A stretch of DNA of 64,000 bases from Chryseobacterium sp. G0162 (lineage in GTDB: Bacteria; Bacteroidota; Bacteroidia; Flavobacteriales; Weeksellaceae), in NCBI RefSeq assembly GCF_003815715.1, contig NZ_CP033922.1, positions 1,749,001 through 1,813,000 of the forward strand, read 5' to 3'. Below are positions 1 to 11,000 of this stretch, one piece after another. Made by a program: the position numbers and the translations under genes. Numbering within the stretch: position 1 is the first letter of the stretch; every line of letters starts with the position of its first letter. Below the pieces are notes generated by a model that saw only the letters and a list, made by a program, of their open reading frames with translations, was not told the DNA's origin and made no database searches.

Positions 1-3000
1 CCCAATGTCTGACCAGAGCCATACCAGTTCGGAGCTGATAATAAACCTGGAAGCACTGTTCCGTTGTTTTCAGTATAGCTTACATCCAACTGCTTGAATG
101 AAGTCAGGAAGAAGGCTGCACTTTGAAGTACCGTAAGTTTATTTTTGAATTTATACTTCTTATATGCGTATCTGTTCTTTTCCCATTGCTTTGTATATAC
201 ATTGTTCAGGGAATCCATTTCCTGCTTACGCTTCTGAAGTTTAGTATTAATATTTTTGAAATAATTAAACTGTCCAAAGAATTTAGGAATATCTGCTGAT
301 GCAGTTGCCTGGATCACATTGGTATTCTGACCTATTGATCCTAAGCTTCCTTCAGGGCTTGAAAGTAAGGCTGTAGATCTTGCATTCCAGTTATAAGTAA
401 ATCCATACCCTACTTCCGCATCAATAAAGTCCAGATAAGGCAAATATTGGAATGGCAGCTTATAGTTCAATTGTGCTCTGTGATTATACAATACCGGTCT
501 ACCCGCTCTGAATACATTCCCGAAAATCGCTTTATTATTCATCGTATTTACGTCAATGTTATCGTTAAGCGTTCTGGTTGCTGAATTAATCTCCAGTTTT
601 AATGATTTTGTAAAATTGAATCCTAAACCATATTGCCATCCGAAGTAGAAGTTTCTATTTCTGATCGCTTCCATGTCTCCTGCGGTATTCCCTCCTAAAA
701 TAGCTTCAATATTTCTAAATTCAAGTTCGTTATAGTTTCTATCAACCTCTGTTCTGAAAGATAATCTTGTTGGAATAGGATTGATATTAAATTCTTTTAC
801 CCATCTCAGGTATTTAGTAGACTTAGCAGTATCACTAATCATTTTATTGAAAGGTTTAATTACCCATGGTTTGAAAGTATAGTTGTAATCAACATACCCT
901 CTCAGATACTGTCTGTAATTTCTCTTTGTATAAATATCTCTGAAATAATCATCATTATATACCGCAGTTACTGAAACGTTTTCGATATCATAGAACTTAG
1001 GCTTTTTATTCTGATTGACTCTTTCTTTACGCATATTAACAACTCCAATACTTCTTTGCTGCGTATATGTTCTTGCCACTTTTTTCAGTTGCTCTCTGTT
1101 TGGAGCCTTACTAAATTCAACATCCGTATCCAAAGGATTGTACTTCGGATCTTCTATTGTTTGTGAGTAAGAATAGTTCAATGGAATCTTTACCCCTGTT
1201 TTTTCCGGTAAAAGTTTATCAACATTAATTGCTGTATTGATACTGAACGCAGACTGAGTAGACTGATTTCTCTCTGCCGGCTTAGAATCAATATTTCCGA
1301 ATCCTACTGAAGTATAAGAGGCATTGGTATTTACGGTTGCAAAATCTCCCAAGTTGAAATTTAAGCTTGCATTTCCTGCATATCCACCATCATTTTCAAT
1401 TTCAGAAAGACGAATTTCATTAACCCATAAAATTCTATCTATAGGGACTCTTGATCCCCCTGCATTCTTAACACCAATCATGATGGTTGTAACATTTCCT
1501 AAGCTTGGACGTCCTTTGATATAAATTCTTTTTTGATTATCTCCTGCATCAAAAACTGGATCAAGATATCGCTCTGCTATTTTATTTGCATATGCTTTAT
1601 CTCTTCTAATCTTCGCATCAACAAAATTCTGGATTTCAAGGTTCACTTCATTTTCCATTGGCCAGATTTCCATCGGAGCTGTTGCAGTAGTTGGAGTTAA
1701 CTTTAGAGATGCTTCATACTCATAATAGTTATCTGTGGCATCATTCCCAAAACGAATAAAGAATTTGGTGTTATTATCCATTCCTACTATATTGTTTTTA
1801 GGTTCATGAGCATGTACAAAAAGCTTAAGTTTTTTATATCTTCTCATGTCTAGGGTAGTATTTTTAAATACCCCTTGTGATTTACCTGGTCTCAACTCAT
1901 TAGCCTTCATATACAATGACGCCTCATTCTGTCTTTGTGCTCCTGCATTTCCACTTAATACCTGCCTGTCAATTCCAGGAGGCAATACATAAGGAGGTTG
2001 GTTAAGAGCATTCTCTTCTATATTCACACTTCCTACCTCAAGTTTACCAATTTCTGGATCTATTGTTACTCCTTCATCCGTTGCTGGATCTAATGCCTCA
2101 TTAGAATAAGTAGCAAGACTTCTAGGATATTTTCTCCAATCTGATCTTACAAGATCCATTGTCCCGAATCTCAAAGTAGACGTGTTTTCAAATCCTGTAA
2201 GCATTAACCTTGCAAATCTTACATTATTAAGTACTGTTTCACTATGAGCTCCCTGCGTTTTATCAAAATTGGAAACCGGTATTCTGAAAAGGTACCATTT
2301 CACATCACCCGACTGCCCGTTCTGGAAAACAGCTTTTACGGTCTTAACATCAACAATATTATTTGATCCTAATGAAAGGCTGGCCTGATCTAATTTTATT
2401 GGATATTCATTATAACTTTCTATTTGATCCAGGTTATAATCTCTGTTAATATCTTCTGCGTCCGGAGTCTGTGAAGCCACATTCAATGAATTTGCTTCTG
2501 AGTTTCCATCAGGATTTCTGAAGTATTTATAACGCTCCACCAATGAAGCGGCCTGACTACCTGTAAATTTATCTGACAAATAGAATACAAAGTCATCCAC
2601 TGCAGGGTCAACAATATTTGTTACCGGGTTTACAAAGGTATTCCCGAATCTCATTGCTTCCTGGTCTGAACTTAAACCGTCATATCCTACATCCTGCGCT
2701 TTTCTTCCATCTCCTTCAGTAGAGAAAGCATATAAAATAGGAGGTTGTTTTGGCTGTACTCCCCAATTGGAAGTTGTTGTATTAGATACTACTCCTGGTG
2801 CAGGAAGTCCATTTTCGTACAACATTTTCCCATCTTTAAGGATATCTTCAGATACATTTCCTAAGTGTAGTAATAATTTTGGATTATCTCCTAGCTTATT
2901 ACCATCAGCATAAGGGTCCATCATCCAGAATTCAACATATTCAATATTTGAACTTACAAAGTTAGGCACACTGATAGGTCTCATAATTCCTCCCCATCTG

Positions 3001-5819
3001 CTAACCGCCGGCTCTGTTCCTGGATTCACGTTATAAGGTCCTCTTTCTTTAGGAAAAAAAGAGATATCTAAAGTATTGGTATAGGTTTGATCTCCGGCTA
3101 CAAAATCTCTGTTATTATAAATTTCAGAGAGTAGTACCCTTCTTGATGCATGGTTGGATACCGATTGTGGTGTAATTCCTCCAGGAGCTCTCCCTCCAAC
3201 TCCCCAGAATCTTGGGTCAATATTATACCATGATAATAACCCTCTTCCATAGCCGCTTGTTAAGTCATCACTTGTTGGCGGAATATTGAAAGGAGGTTCT
3301 GTATTTTTTTCTGGCCTTGAGGCTAAACTCCAGGCTGCAGGTTCCTTTAAAGATATTTTAGAAGTTGTCTGCTCGAAATCGTCAATATAAGACTGGCTGT
3401 TGGTTGCCTTATTCAATCCAGGTAGAAGATACGCAGCCTCCATTTTAAAGTTGATATTAGATGGAGCTTCAGTCTTTATCAGTGGAAGTTTATCTGTAAA
3501 TCTTGTAAGATAAGGAGCCTGATTATTATACATCAAATTAATCCCTGCCATTGTATTATTTACAGCCTCCTGTCCGAAGTTTACCTTTTGGGTAAGTGGA
3601 GATTCTGAATAATTAATAACGGTTCCTCCTAAAATAAAGTTTTCATTAAATCTTCTTTCCAAATTCAATCCCAGGAATCTTTTTCTCTGAGTATTGAATG
3701 TAAGTTGGTTTTCTAAGGAAATATTAATGGCCTGGCCAGACTGTTTTACATTCTCATTGATGATGGTTACTGTACCAAGCATATAGTCTACGGTATAGTC
3801 TACCCCTTCGGAAAGCTGTACTCCATTTGCAGAAACTTTTACAGATCCTTGAGGTACGTTTACAGCACCTAGAGAAATACCTTGTCCCTGCACCCCTTTG
3901 TAACGACCTTCAATGGTATATCGTTGAGGAACTATGGTTTGACCATTCGTAGGCTTTATCTGATCATACAGATCATGGAAAACATATTGTGGGTCATTGG
4001 TTCCTAATACCTGTTGCATATAATCACCAAAAGGCTGCACCTTGGTAAAAATAATTCTTCCGGTTTCCGGTCTCACTGTAATTCCGTTAACAAAGTCAAA
4101 AACCCCGTCCCCTTTGGTACCATCTTTATTGTTCTGAATATCACCATTCATATTAAGGCGATCCCAGTTCAGTAATTTCAATAGATTGACATCTTTAACA
4201 GAAGTATCCGGAAGATAATTTACCTTCCCTCCGGTTTTCTGATCTCTATAATATACATTAAGAATAAACCCATCAGGAGATACCTGACCTGCATCTAAAG
4301 AATAAACGTTCTTCATCATCAGTTTCCACATTGGAGAAGATACATCTACACTGTTGTTCACTTTCAATACTTTAGTAATCAAAACCGGGCTTTCTTCTGA
4401 GAATTCTCCGACTTTGTATACTTTATTACTTCCATTTACCGTATATGAATAGGAAACAGCCAAAAGCTGCTGATCATTAAGCTTTTGATTCAATGAAATA
4501 TATCCTAATTGTGGCTGGAATGTAAATTCATTAGCATTCAGCTTTCTTGCTTTGCTATTAAAAATAAAATGCTCACCGTTTATATAAGGTTGTGATCCCC
4601 CAAATACTTGTCCCTGGTAAACGCCATTATAATCTTTACCGGCTTCTCTCGTCCCTGCTTTTGCGGAAATATCATCATATAAATTATTTACGGAGTTATC
4701 CGGCAGTACACCACCTCCTTCACCAAGATCCCTGATCCCGATAATTCCTTTCTGATAAGCCAGGTTACTGTTTCCTTGATCCAATACCCAAACTTCAAGT
4801 CTGGTAATATTGATTGTTGAATTGATTTGTGGATAATTAAGTAATGCATTATCATATTTATCAAGGAAATAATGCCCTAAAAAGTAGTGCTGATTCTCTT
4901 CATATTCATTGGCACTGACTTTAAAGTTATTCATTACCCCACCTCCTTGTACGACAATATTTCTGGCTTCACCCTGTTGTTGGGAAAGGACAACCGTTCC
5001 AAAAGTTTTTCCTAGTTGGAATTCTGTTTTCACCCCAAACAATGACTGTGAACCACGGATCAAACTTGTTGAAAGAGGCATATTTACGTTACCAAACTCA
5101 ACTCTTTTAATGATTTTATCTTCGCCGCCTTCATTAGGTTTATCCACATTTCCAAGACCTTTCTGCTGAAGGTCTTTCCAGCTCCCTTTTGCCTGCCACA
5201 CAAGATTCATCCTGTTTTCAAAGGCAAAACCACTTTGGGTATCATAATTGGCCTTCAACTGAAGGTTTTCTCCTACTTTCCCTAATAATCCGAGCTGGAT
5301 TCTCTGGTCTATATCAAAAGTAAAGCTGGTCCTGTTCTGTGGAAGGATCAGCGGGTTATCTATTTTCTGGTAAAGTCCTGCAAAATCAATGGACGCATAT
5401 CCGGAAGGGATGATCTCAATTTTATTTCCCCCAAACAGGGTTTCAAATAATTTATTGTTAATCATCACTGAAGGAATCAATCCTCTCTTTCTGGCATCAC
5501 TTTTGTCTTTTCTAAAAAGGAGATTATATTTTTCCGATTTTTCCTTATAGTATGCCCTGGTCTGAAGAGCAAGTACATATTCTTTATACTCTTCGGGAGA
5601 CATGGCAGTAGGAGGACCGGTAATGGTATTTCCAATTTTGGGATATACATAGTACATCCCGGTTTTGATATCGAAATAGGCCTCATACCTCGTGGGGTCT
5701 GCTATCTCATATTGCTTTCGTATGATCGTTGTGTCTTTTGCCTGCTGTGCGAAAGCACTTACAGACATAAACAGGAACGACAGGAACAAAAATATTTTAA
5801 AATGCTTATTATTCGCCAC
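1..5819 (-). CDS. sprA: SprA, T9SS outer-membrane translocon (3' end outside window)
   Basis: This is the large outer-membrane beta-barrel channel of the type IX secretion system, needed for export of T9SS cargo and for gliding in gliding species. About 1,939 codons are visible, and the C-terminal part lies beyond the window start. The frame is open from the start codon, and the codons at the window edge still read as sensible protein. I place the start at a GTG at 5819, giving a basic N-terminus, a hydrophobic stretch and an AFAQ signal-peptidase site. A TTG one codon upstream is an alternative. It starts 6 nt after the ruvA stop, so the two are probably co-transcribed, a gene order common in Flavobacteriia. 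Several T9SS cargo genes lie elsewhere in the window. Identification rests on size, the N-terminal sequence and the ruvA neighbour. Confidence 0.93.
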   Translation of the reverse strand, partial: MANNKHFKIFLFLSFLFMSVSAFAQQAKDTTIIRKQYEIADPTRYEAYFDIKTGMYYVYPKIGNTITGPPTAMSPEEYKEYVLALQTRAYYKEKSEKYNLLFRKDKSDARKRGLIPSVMINNKLFETLFGGNKIEIIPSGYASIDFAGLYQKIDNPLILPQNRTSFTFDIDQRIQLGLLGKVGENLQLKANYDTQSGFAFENRMNLVWQAKGSWKDLQQKGLGNVDKPNEGGEDKIIKRVEFGNVNMPLSTSLIRGSQSLFGVKTEFQLGKTFGTVVLSQQQGEARNIVVQGGGVMNNFKVSANEYEENQHYFLGHYFLDKYDNALLNYPQINSTINITRLEVWVLDQGNSNLAYQKGIIGIRDLGEGGGVLPDNSVNNLYDDISAKAGTREAGKDYNGVYQGQVFGGSQPYINGEHFIFNSKARKLNANEFTFQPQLGYISLNQKLNDQQLLAVSYSYTVNGSNKVYKVGEFSEESPVLITKVLKVNNSVDVSSPMWKLMMKNVYSLDAGQVSPDGFILNVYYRDQKTGGKVNYLPDTSVKDVNLLKLLNWDRLNMNGDIQNNKDGTKGDGVFDFVNGITVRPETGRIIFTKVQPFGDYMQQVLGTNDPQYVFHDLYDQIKPTNGQTIVPQRYTIEGRYKGVQGQGISLGAVNVPQGSVKVSANGVQLSEGVDYTVDYMLGTVTIINENVKQSGQAINISLENQLTFNTQRKRFLGLNLERRFNENFILGGTVINYSESPLTQKVNFGQEAVNNTMAGINLMYNNQAPYLTRFTDKLPLIKTEAPSNINFKMEAAYLLPGLNKATNSQSYIDDFEQTTSKISLKEPAAWSLASRPEKNTEPPFNIPPTSDDLTSGYGRGLLSWYNIDPRFWGVGGRAPGGITPQSVSNHASRRVLLSEIYNNRDFVAGDQTYTNTLDISFFPKERGPYNVNPGTEPAVSRWGGIMRPISVPNFVSSNIEYVEFWMMDPYADGNKLGDNPKLLLHLGNVSEDILKDGKMLYENGLPAPGVVSNTTTSNWGVQPKQPPILYAFSTEGDGRKAQDVGYDGLSSDQEAMRFGNTFVNPVTNIVDPAVDDFVFYLSDKFTGSQAASLVERYKYFRNPDGNSEANSLNVASQTPDAEDINRDYNLDQIESYNEYPIKLDQASLSLGSNNIVDVKTVKAVFQNGQSGDVKWYLFRIPVSNFDKTQGAHSETVLNNVRFARLMLTGFENTSTLRFGTMDLVRSDWRKYPRSLATYSNEALDPATDEGVTIDPEIGKLEVGSVNIEENALNQPPYVLPPGIDRQVLSGNAGAQRQNEASLYMKANELRPGKSQGVFKNTTLDMRRYKKLKLFVHAHEPKNNIVGMDNNTKFFIRFGNDATDNYYEYEASLKLTPTTATAPMEIWPMENEVNLEIQNFVDAKIRRDKAYANKIAERYLDPVFDAGDNQKRIYIKGRPSLGNVTTIMIGVKNAGGSRVPIDRILWVNEIRLSEIENDGGYAGNASLNFNLGDFATVNTNASYTSVGFGNIDSKPAERNQSTQSAFSINTAINVDKLLPEKTGVKIPLNYSYSQTIEDPKYNPLDTDVEFSKAPNREQLKKVARTYTQQRSIGVVNMRKERVNQNKKPKFYDIENVSVTAVYNDDYFRDIYTKRNYRQYLRGYVDYNYTFKPWVIKPFNKMISDTAKSTKYLRWVKEFNINPIPTRLSFRTEVDRNYNELEFRNIEAILGGNTAGDMEAIRNRNFYFGWQYGLGFNFTKSLKLEINSATRTLNDNIDVNTMNNKAIFGNVFRAGRPVLYNHRAQLNYKLPFQYLPYLDFIDAEVGYGFTYNWNARSTALLSSPEGSLGSIGQNTNVIQATASADIPKFFGQFNYFKNINTKLQKRKQEMDSLNNVYTKQWEKNRYAYKKYKFKNKLTVLQSAAFFLTSFKQLDVSYTENNGTVLPGLLSAPNWYGSGQTL

Positions 5820-5825
5820 CAAATG

Positions 5826-6410
5826 TTAAATGTTTTTTAAAATTTGTTTAACCAATTCTTCAACCGAAAGGTCAGGATTCTGCTTTAATATCCTATCTGC
5901 CATCTTCTCGCTGGTTCGCTTAGGAATTCCTAAAACTTCTAATGCAGATAACGCTTCTTCCTTGATTTTATTATTCACCATCGACGAAATATTCTCCGCT
6001 GGACCACTGAATTTCTGTACTTTATCTTTAAGATCAACAATAATTCTTTCTGCTGTTTTGGCTCCTATTCCTTTGGCTTTCTGAATGAGTGCACTGTTTC
6101 CTGAAAGGATTCCCGCAGCAATCTCATCAAGGCTTAGTGTGGATAAAAGAATAAGTGCAGAAACTGCTCCTACTCCATTAACGCTTATTAACAGATTGAA
6201 CATTTCTTTTTCCGAACGAGTGTTAAAGCCAAACAGAAGATGAGCATCTTCACGGATGATCTGCTGAATAAATAAAACAGTTTGCTGATTTAAAGTAAGT
6301 GTCTGTGAGGTCATTAAGCTGATCCCCACATAGTAGCCAACGCCTTGTACGTTGATTACTGCATAGGTAGGTGTAAGTTCTTGAACAGTACCTTGTAAAG
6401 AAAATATCAT
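5826..6410 (-). CDS. ruvA: Holliday junction branch migration protein RuvA
   Basis: RuvA binds four-way Holliday junctions as a tetramer and loads the RuvB motor for branch migration in recombinational repair. The 194-aa protein has the usual family length. Its N-terminal OB-fold begins MIFSLQGTVQELTPTYAVI. The middle carries the helix-hairpin-helix stretch with the KGIGAKTAERIIVDLKDK motif at about residues 113-130. The C-terminal three-helix RuvB-binding domain follows a variable linker. It is the upstream gene of a probable operon with sprA, only 6 nt away. Nothing looks abnormal. Confidence 0.97.
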   Translation of the reverse strand: MIFSLQGTVQELTPTYAVINVQGVGYYVGISLMTSQTLTLNQQTVLFIQQIIREDAHLLFGFNTRSEKEMFNLLISVNGVGAVSALILLSTLSLDEIAAGILSGNSALIQKAKGIGAKTAERIIVDLKDKVQKFSGPAENISSMVNNKIKEEALSALEVLGIPKRTSEKMADRILKQNPDLSVEELVKQILKNI

Positions 6411-6492
6411 TATTAATTTTTGAAACTCCCCAAATATAAAAATTTAACCTCCAAATACAGCATTAAAGGTTAAAATAAATTGTTTTTAACGA

Positions 6493-7296
6493 CTATGGAT
6501 ATTTAATCGCTTCTGATAATTCTATTGGATTATTGTTTTTTTTCAGGGAAGTTTGTACATTCTTTGTCATTTCCCTAAAATTGGGTTCTATTTCATTTCC
6601 CTTTTCATCCTTAAATTTTGCTTTCACATTTCCAGAGGTCATCTCACGAAACGGATCATTATAATAGTCCAACATTACCTTTTTAAGATTATTCATTGAA
6701 ACATCTACGCGCTTAAAGCCCAAGCTCTCAAAGCTCATTTTGTGAAAGCTTTTTTTCAACCCTGAAAAGGAGAATTTATAGGAATGGCTTTTATCTTCCA
6801 TCTCCACAATCAGGCCTGGTAATCCTTTGAAGACATAGGGGCCTTCATGCAATGGAATATCCTGTGTAAACCAAGCTTCCCACTTTCTTCCTTTATAATT
6901 TAATGTTGCTTTCTGGCAGTTATAACCATATTTTTTAGCAACCTCTTTCTCTATTTTCCAGTCCAACTGTATAGGTTCTGTCAGTTTATATGCATCGGCT
7001 GATATATAGTAATACCTTGAGCTTCTATTCTGCTTATCTCTTACGGCATCAAAAACATGATCTCCCACGGCAAAACCATAAAAGCCAATACTTCTCAGAG
7101 AATCTACCTGATATTGTTTTTCAGTGCAAAATCTGGATTCTCCATCCTTGACGAGGAGTACCATCTTTTTGGATATTGTTTCAGAACTTAATGTGTCTTG
7201 TTTATAAACAAGATTATAGTCTATTCTCATATCCTGAGAATAAAAATTTTGAATGAATGAGAAAAGCAGAATTGCTAAGAACGTTTTCAATTGCAT
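6493..7296 (-). CDS. GLPGLI family secreted protein
   Basis: A 267-aa protein with an N-terminal signal peptide (residues 1-20, ending FYSQ) and the family-defining GLPGLI motif at residues 158-163. GLPGLI proteins are abundant in Flavobacteriia and are exported. Their function is not established, and nothing in the neighbourhood suggests one. The gene stands alone between ruvA and the malic enzyme gene, with about 200 bp upstream that holds no other gene. Confidence 0.9.
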   Translation of the reverse strand: MQLKTFLAILLFSFIQNFYSQDMRIDYNLVYKQDTLSSETISKKMVLLVKDGESRFCTEKQYQVDSLRSIGFYGFAVGDHVFDAVRDKQNRSSRYYYISADAYKLTEPIQLDWKIEKEVAKKYGYNCQKATLNYKGRKWEAWFTQDIPLHEGPYVFKGLPGLIVEMEDKSHSYKFSFSGLKKSFHKMSFESLGFKRVDVSMNNLKKVMLDYYNDPFREMTSGNVKAKFKDEKGNEIEPNFREMTKNVQTSLKKNNNPIELSEAIKYP

Positions 7297-7448
7297 ATAT
7301 CAGATTATTAGTTTTATTCTTCTGTTTTTTGAGTGTGGTAGTCTTAAACAGTAAAAATATATCACCACATATTGATGCCAAAGGTAATAAAAACTATTAA
7401 GAGAACTAGTTGTTCTAAAAATTAATAAATTCCTGGATATATAAACAA

Positions 7449-7476
7449 AAAAAGCATCTTTTACAAGATGCTTTTT
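7449..7476 (-). terminator. Rho-independent terminator downstream of maeB
   Basis: The arms AAAAAGCATCTT and AAGATGCTTTTT enclose a four-base loop, with a T-tract on either strand. It lies 23 nt past the malic enzyme stop and probably ends that transcript. Confidence 0.8.
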
Positions 7477-7498
7477 ATAATATTATAGAGTAAATAAA

Positions 7499-9784
7499 TT
7501 ACTTTTTCTCTCTTCTCTGCGCGTCAAGAACAGCAATGGTTGCAAGGTTTACGATTTCATCTACGCTTGAACGCATCTGAAGAACGTGTACCGGTTGTTT
7601 TAATCCCATCAGGATTGGCCCGATTACCTGTGCTACTTTCATTCCTCTCAGAATCTTGTAAGAAAGATTGGCACTTTCAAGATTCGGGAAGATGAAGGTG
7701 TTTGCTGGAGTTGTTCCTAATTTTGAGAAAGGATAATCACTTAGATGATCTGCATTCATTGCAAAATCCGGTTGAATTTCACCATCAACGATCATCTTAG
7801 GATATTTCTCATGAAGAATGCTTACAGCCTTTGCCACTTTTTTGGAAGTATCTGAAATGGCAGCAAAATTTTCAAATCCAAGCATCGCAATTCTAGGCTC
7901 GATAGCGAAAGATTTCACTGTAAACTCAGCCATTTTAGCAATATTCACAAGATCTTCAGAGGTAGGATTTTGGTTGATAGAAGTATCTGCGAAGAAAATA
8001 GGCTTCTTTTCAGATAAGATCATCATCATTGCAGCTACTTTATCTACTCCTTTATCTTTTTCAATAACTTCTAAAACAGGACGCAATACAGAAGTATAGT
8101 TTTTAGAGAAACCAACAATCAGACCATCAGTATCACCATGTCTCAGCATTAAAGGTCCAAAATAATCTCTCTGACGAACATATCTCTTGGCTTTGTACTC
8201 GTTCATCCCTTTTCTCTGACGAAGCTTCCAAAGTGTTTCTCTGTATTTTTTTCTATTTTCTTTCTGATCGTCATCACTTGGATCAATGATTGGAATATCC
8301 AGGTTGATCCCGTAACGTTCCATCTGCTGCTTGATGTACTTTTTATCTCCTAAAAGGCTTGGATAAGCAATCCCTTCTTCATAAAGAATCTGAGCTGCTT
8401 TCAATACATTATATTCTTCAGCATTTCCAAGCGTAATTCTCTTCGGATTAGATTTTGCACGGCTCTGCATCATTCTTACCAATCTCTCATCTCGACCCAT
8501 TCTGTCTAAAAGCTGGTGCTCATACTCTTCGAAATCAGTAATCGCTTTTCTTGCTACTCCACTTTCAATAGCTGCTTTCGCAACAGCACTTGATACTTTT
8601 GTAATCAATCTGTTGTCAAATGGTTTTGGAATGAAATAGTCTCTTCCAAACTGCAGGTTCTGAACATTGTAGGCAAGAATTACAGCTTCCGGCACCGGTT
8701 CTTTAGCCAAGTCAGCAATAGCGTGTACCGCTGCAAGCTTCATTTCTTCATTAATCCCTGTTGCCTGAACATCTAATGCTCCACGGAAAATATAAGGGAA
8801 CCCTAATACATTATTTACCTGGTTAGGAAAATCACTTCTTCCTGTTGCCATGATCACATCTTTACGGGTTGCAAGAGCAAGATCATAAGCAATCTCAGGA
8901 TCCGGATTCGCTAAAGCAAATACGATAGGGTTATCGTTCATGCTTAATAGCATTTCAGGAGTCATCACATTTCCTTTTGATAATCCTACGAAAACATCAG
9001 ATCCTTTTACAGCATCTTCTAATGTTTCGATATCTGTCTGAGCAATGAAATCTAATTTTTCTGGAGTAAGGTTCTCTCTCTTATGATTGATTACTCCTTT
9101 ACTGTCACACATCAGGACATTTTCTTTTTTCAGTCCTAATGAAATATAAAGCTTGGTACAAGCAATGGCAGCCGCTCCGGCTCCATTTACCACCATTTTT
9201 ACTTTATCAATATCTTTATTGGCAATCTGTAATGAGTTGATTAATGCAGCAGCAGAAATAATTGCTGTTCCATGCTGGTCATCGTGCATCAAAGGAATAT
9301 TCAATTCTTCTTTCAGTCTTTGCTCTATATAAAAAGCTTCAGGAGCTTTGATATCTTCAAGGTTGATTCCCCCGAATGTAGGTGCAATTCCTTTTACAAT
9401 TTCAATGAATTTATCTGGGTCTTTTTCATCAATCTCAATATCAAAAACGTTGATATCAGCGAAAATTTTGAACAAAAGTCCTTTACCTTCCATTACCGGT
9501 TTTGAAGCTTCTGCTCCGATATCTCCCAATCCAAGTACTGCAGTACCGTTAGAGATTACCGCTACCAGGTTTCCTTTTCCTGTATAATCGTATACAGTTT
9601 CCGGCTTGTCGTGGATTTCCATACAAGGAACCGCTACTCCGGGAGAATAAGCCAATGATAAATCTCTTTGAGATGAGTGTGGCTTGGATGGTATAACTTC
9701 GATTTTCCCTTTGGGTTCTGCTTTATGATAATCTAACGCGGCCTGACTGAAATTCTTTTCGTCGCGATTGTTGTTACTTGACAT
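7499..9784 (-). CDS. maeB: NADP-dependent malic enzyme with phosphotransacetylase-like C-terminus
   Basis: It oxidatively decarboxylates malate to pyruvate, producing NADPH for biosynthesis. At 761 aa it is the long MaeB type. Residues about 15-430 form the malic enzyme domain, with the conserved YSPGVAVPC and DDQHGTAII stretches and a [12 protein letters not shown] nucleotide-binding loop. Residues about 435-761 form a PTA/PTB-like domain that in this family acts in allosteric regulation and is not a working phosphotransacetylase. It is followed by a clear terminator. A 15-nt gap to the kinase gene upstream suggests co-transcription with it. Confidence 0.96.
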   Translation of the reverse strand: MSSNNNRDEKNFSQAALDYHKAEPKGKIEVIPSKPHSSQRDLSLAYSPGVAVPCMEIHDKPETVYDYTGKGNLVAVISNGTAVLGLGDIGAEASKPVMEGKGLLFKIFADINVFDIEIDEKDPDKFIEIVKGIAPTFGGINLEDIKAPEAFYIEQRLKEELNIPLMHDDQHGTAIISAAALINSLQIANKDIDKVKMVVNGAGAAAIACTKLYISLGLKKENVLMCDSKGVINHKRENLTPEKLDFIAQTDIETLEDAVKGSDVFVGLSKGNVMTPEMLLSMNDNPIVFALANPDPEIAYDLALATRKDVIMATGRSDFPNQVNNVLGFPYIFRGALDVQATGINEEMKLAAVHAIADLAKEPVPEAVILAYNVQNLQFGRDYFIPKPFDNRLITKVSSAVAKAAIESGVARKAITDFEEYEHQLLDRMGRDERLVRMMQSRAKSNPKRITLGNAEEYNVLKAAQILYEEGIAYPSLLGDKKYIKQQMERYGINLDIPIIDPSDDDQKENRKKYRETLWKLRQRKGMNEYKAKRYVRQRDYFGPLMLRHGDTDGLIVGFSKNYTSVLRPVLEVIEKDKGVDKVAAMMMILSEKKPIFFADTSINQNPTSEDLVNIAKMAEFTVKSFAIEPRIAMLGFENFAAISDTSKKVAKAVSILHEKYPKMIVDGEIQPDFAMNADHLSDYPFSKLGTTPANTFIFPNLESANLSYKILRGMKVAQVIGPILMGLKQPVHVLQMRSSVDEIVNLATIAVLDAQRREKK

Positions 9785-9799
9785 ACGTTTTATTTTTTG

Positions 9800-10651
9800 T
9801 TAGAGTATATATTTAATGTGGTAATCTACTAAGCTTTCAATTGGTTTCTGAACTACATGTCCCACATTTAAATTAAGTTCTTCCGCTACAGAGCGTAAAA
9901 TATTTTCATAATAATAAGCAATAGAGCCAATAAAATTGATTTCGGCATCATGAGCTTCCTCATAAGGCATAACCTGATATTCGAAGAAGCTTTTCATTTC
10001 TTCGAAAACCATGTTCATGAAATAAGGATGATCTTTTCTTTCGACAACAAATTTATTGAAATCAGCTAAATAAGCATTTGGTCTTGGAGTATGATACATA
10101 TTTTTCAATGCATCTTCTATGGTAAGTTTATAACCAGCCTCAAATTCATTATGAAGATCTGTGGGAAGTTTTTTCATGAAGTATCTGCGTACCAACTGTT
10201 TTCCAATGGCGCTTCCGCTTCCTTCATCTCCCATCAGGAATCCAAGGGATGGCAATTCAATCTTCACCTCTTTGCCATCAAAATAACATGAGTTTGATCC
10301 TGTACCTAAAATGCACACGATCGCGGGTTTTCCTTTATAGGCAGCATAAGCTGCAGCCATCAGGTCTTCTTTTACAATGATTTCAGCTTTGCTAAAAACT
10401 TTTTTAAGTTCAGCTTCTATAATCTCACGGTTTTTTTCCACACCACATCCAGAGCCATAGAAAAAGACTTTCGTAATTGAATTTTTGACCAATATAAGGT
10501 TGCTGTTCTTCTGTATTTCAGGAGTGATAAGTTCTCTGTTGATAAAATTCGGATTAAAACCGATGGTTTCCGTTTTCAGAAAAACCTTTTTGAAGTCATC
10601 CAATATTACCCAATCCGATTTAGTAGAACCACTATCTACAATAGCAACCAT
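9800..10651 (-). CDS. BadF/BadG-type N-acetylglucosamine kinase family protein
   Basis: A 283-aa ASKHA-fold sugar kinase, probably phosphorylating GlcNAc or a related amino sugar in the cytoplasm. The N-terminal phosphate-1 loop reads VDSGSTKSDW, the central nucleotide-binding segment reads ILGTGSNSC, and a third motif LGFLMGDEGSGS follows. These are typical of the eukaryotic-type GlcNAc kinase-like branch common in Bacteroidota. It lies 15 nt upstream of maeB in the same direction. Substrate is inferred from family only. Confidence 0.88.
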   Translation of the reverse strand: MVAIVDSGSTKSDWVILDDFKKVFLKTETIGFNPNFINRELITPEIQKNSNLILVKNSITKVFFYGSGCGVEKNREIIEAELKKVFSKAEIIVKEDLMAAAYAAYKGKPAIVCILGTGSNSCYFDGKEVKIELPSLGFLMGDEGSGSAIGKQLVRRYFMKKLPTDLHNEFEAGYKLTIEDALKNMYHTPRPNAYLADFNKFVVERKDHPYFMNMVFEEMKSFFEYQVMPYEEAHDAEINFIGSIAYYYENILRSVAEELNLNVGHVVQKPIESLVDYHIKYIL

Positions 10652-10736
10652 ATTTTAGATTTTAATTTAAGGGTGCTAAATTATGAATTTATCTTCAATT
10701 AGCATTTAAAAACAACCTGGAAGCTGTCTAAAATCA

Positions 10737-11000
10737 TTAATGTTTAACCTTAGTTTTCTTTTCATTGAATTGCAGAAGCCAATCTTCAATTTCATCTTCC
10801 AGATAAGATGCCTGCAGTACCATTGCATTGATAAAATCATCAGGTACGGGTTCACCATTGGAATTTTCAAGATTCCAAAGTTCATTAGACATATTTTCAT
10901 ATTCAGAATACACTCGTTTGAAGCGGGAGTTTTCTTTTTCCAACGCTTCAATATTTTTTTGTTGAAGCTGGAATTTTCTGTATTTGTTTTGACTTTTCAT
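10737..11000 (-). CDS. Small hypothetical protein, coiled-coil
   Basis: An 87-aa protein that I do not recognise. It is charged and mostly helical in composition. A basic N-terminus is followed by a Glu/Lys-rich segment and an acidic patch around EDEIEDW, and no signal peptide or membrane helix is visible. An alternative frame (10706-10951) overlaps it almost completely, but its amino-acid composition (Cys/Met/Trp-rich) looks unnatural, so I chose this frame. It precedes the kinase gene on the same strand by 85 nt. Confidence 0.6.
   Translation of the reverse strand: MKSQNKYRKFQLQQKNIEALEKENSRFKRVYSEYENMSNELWNLENSNGEPVPDDFINAMVLQASYLEDEIEDWLLQFNEKKTKVKH

Noticed and set aside
1324..5169. Plus-strand frames inside sprA
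   Set aside because: They are opposite-strand shadows of a long intact gene with no own ribosome binding site or family features.
10706..10951. Overlapping minus-strand frame of 81 codons
   Set aside because: It overlaps the better-composed frame 10737-11000 almost entirely and its Cys/Met/Trp-rich composition looks non-coding.
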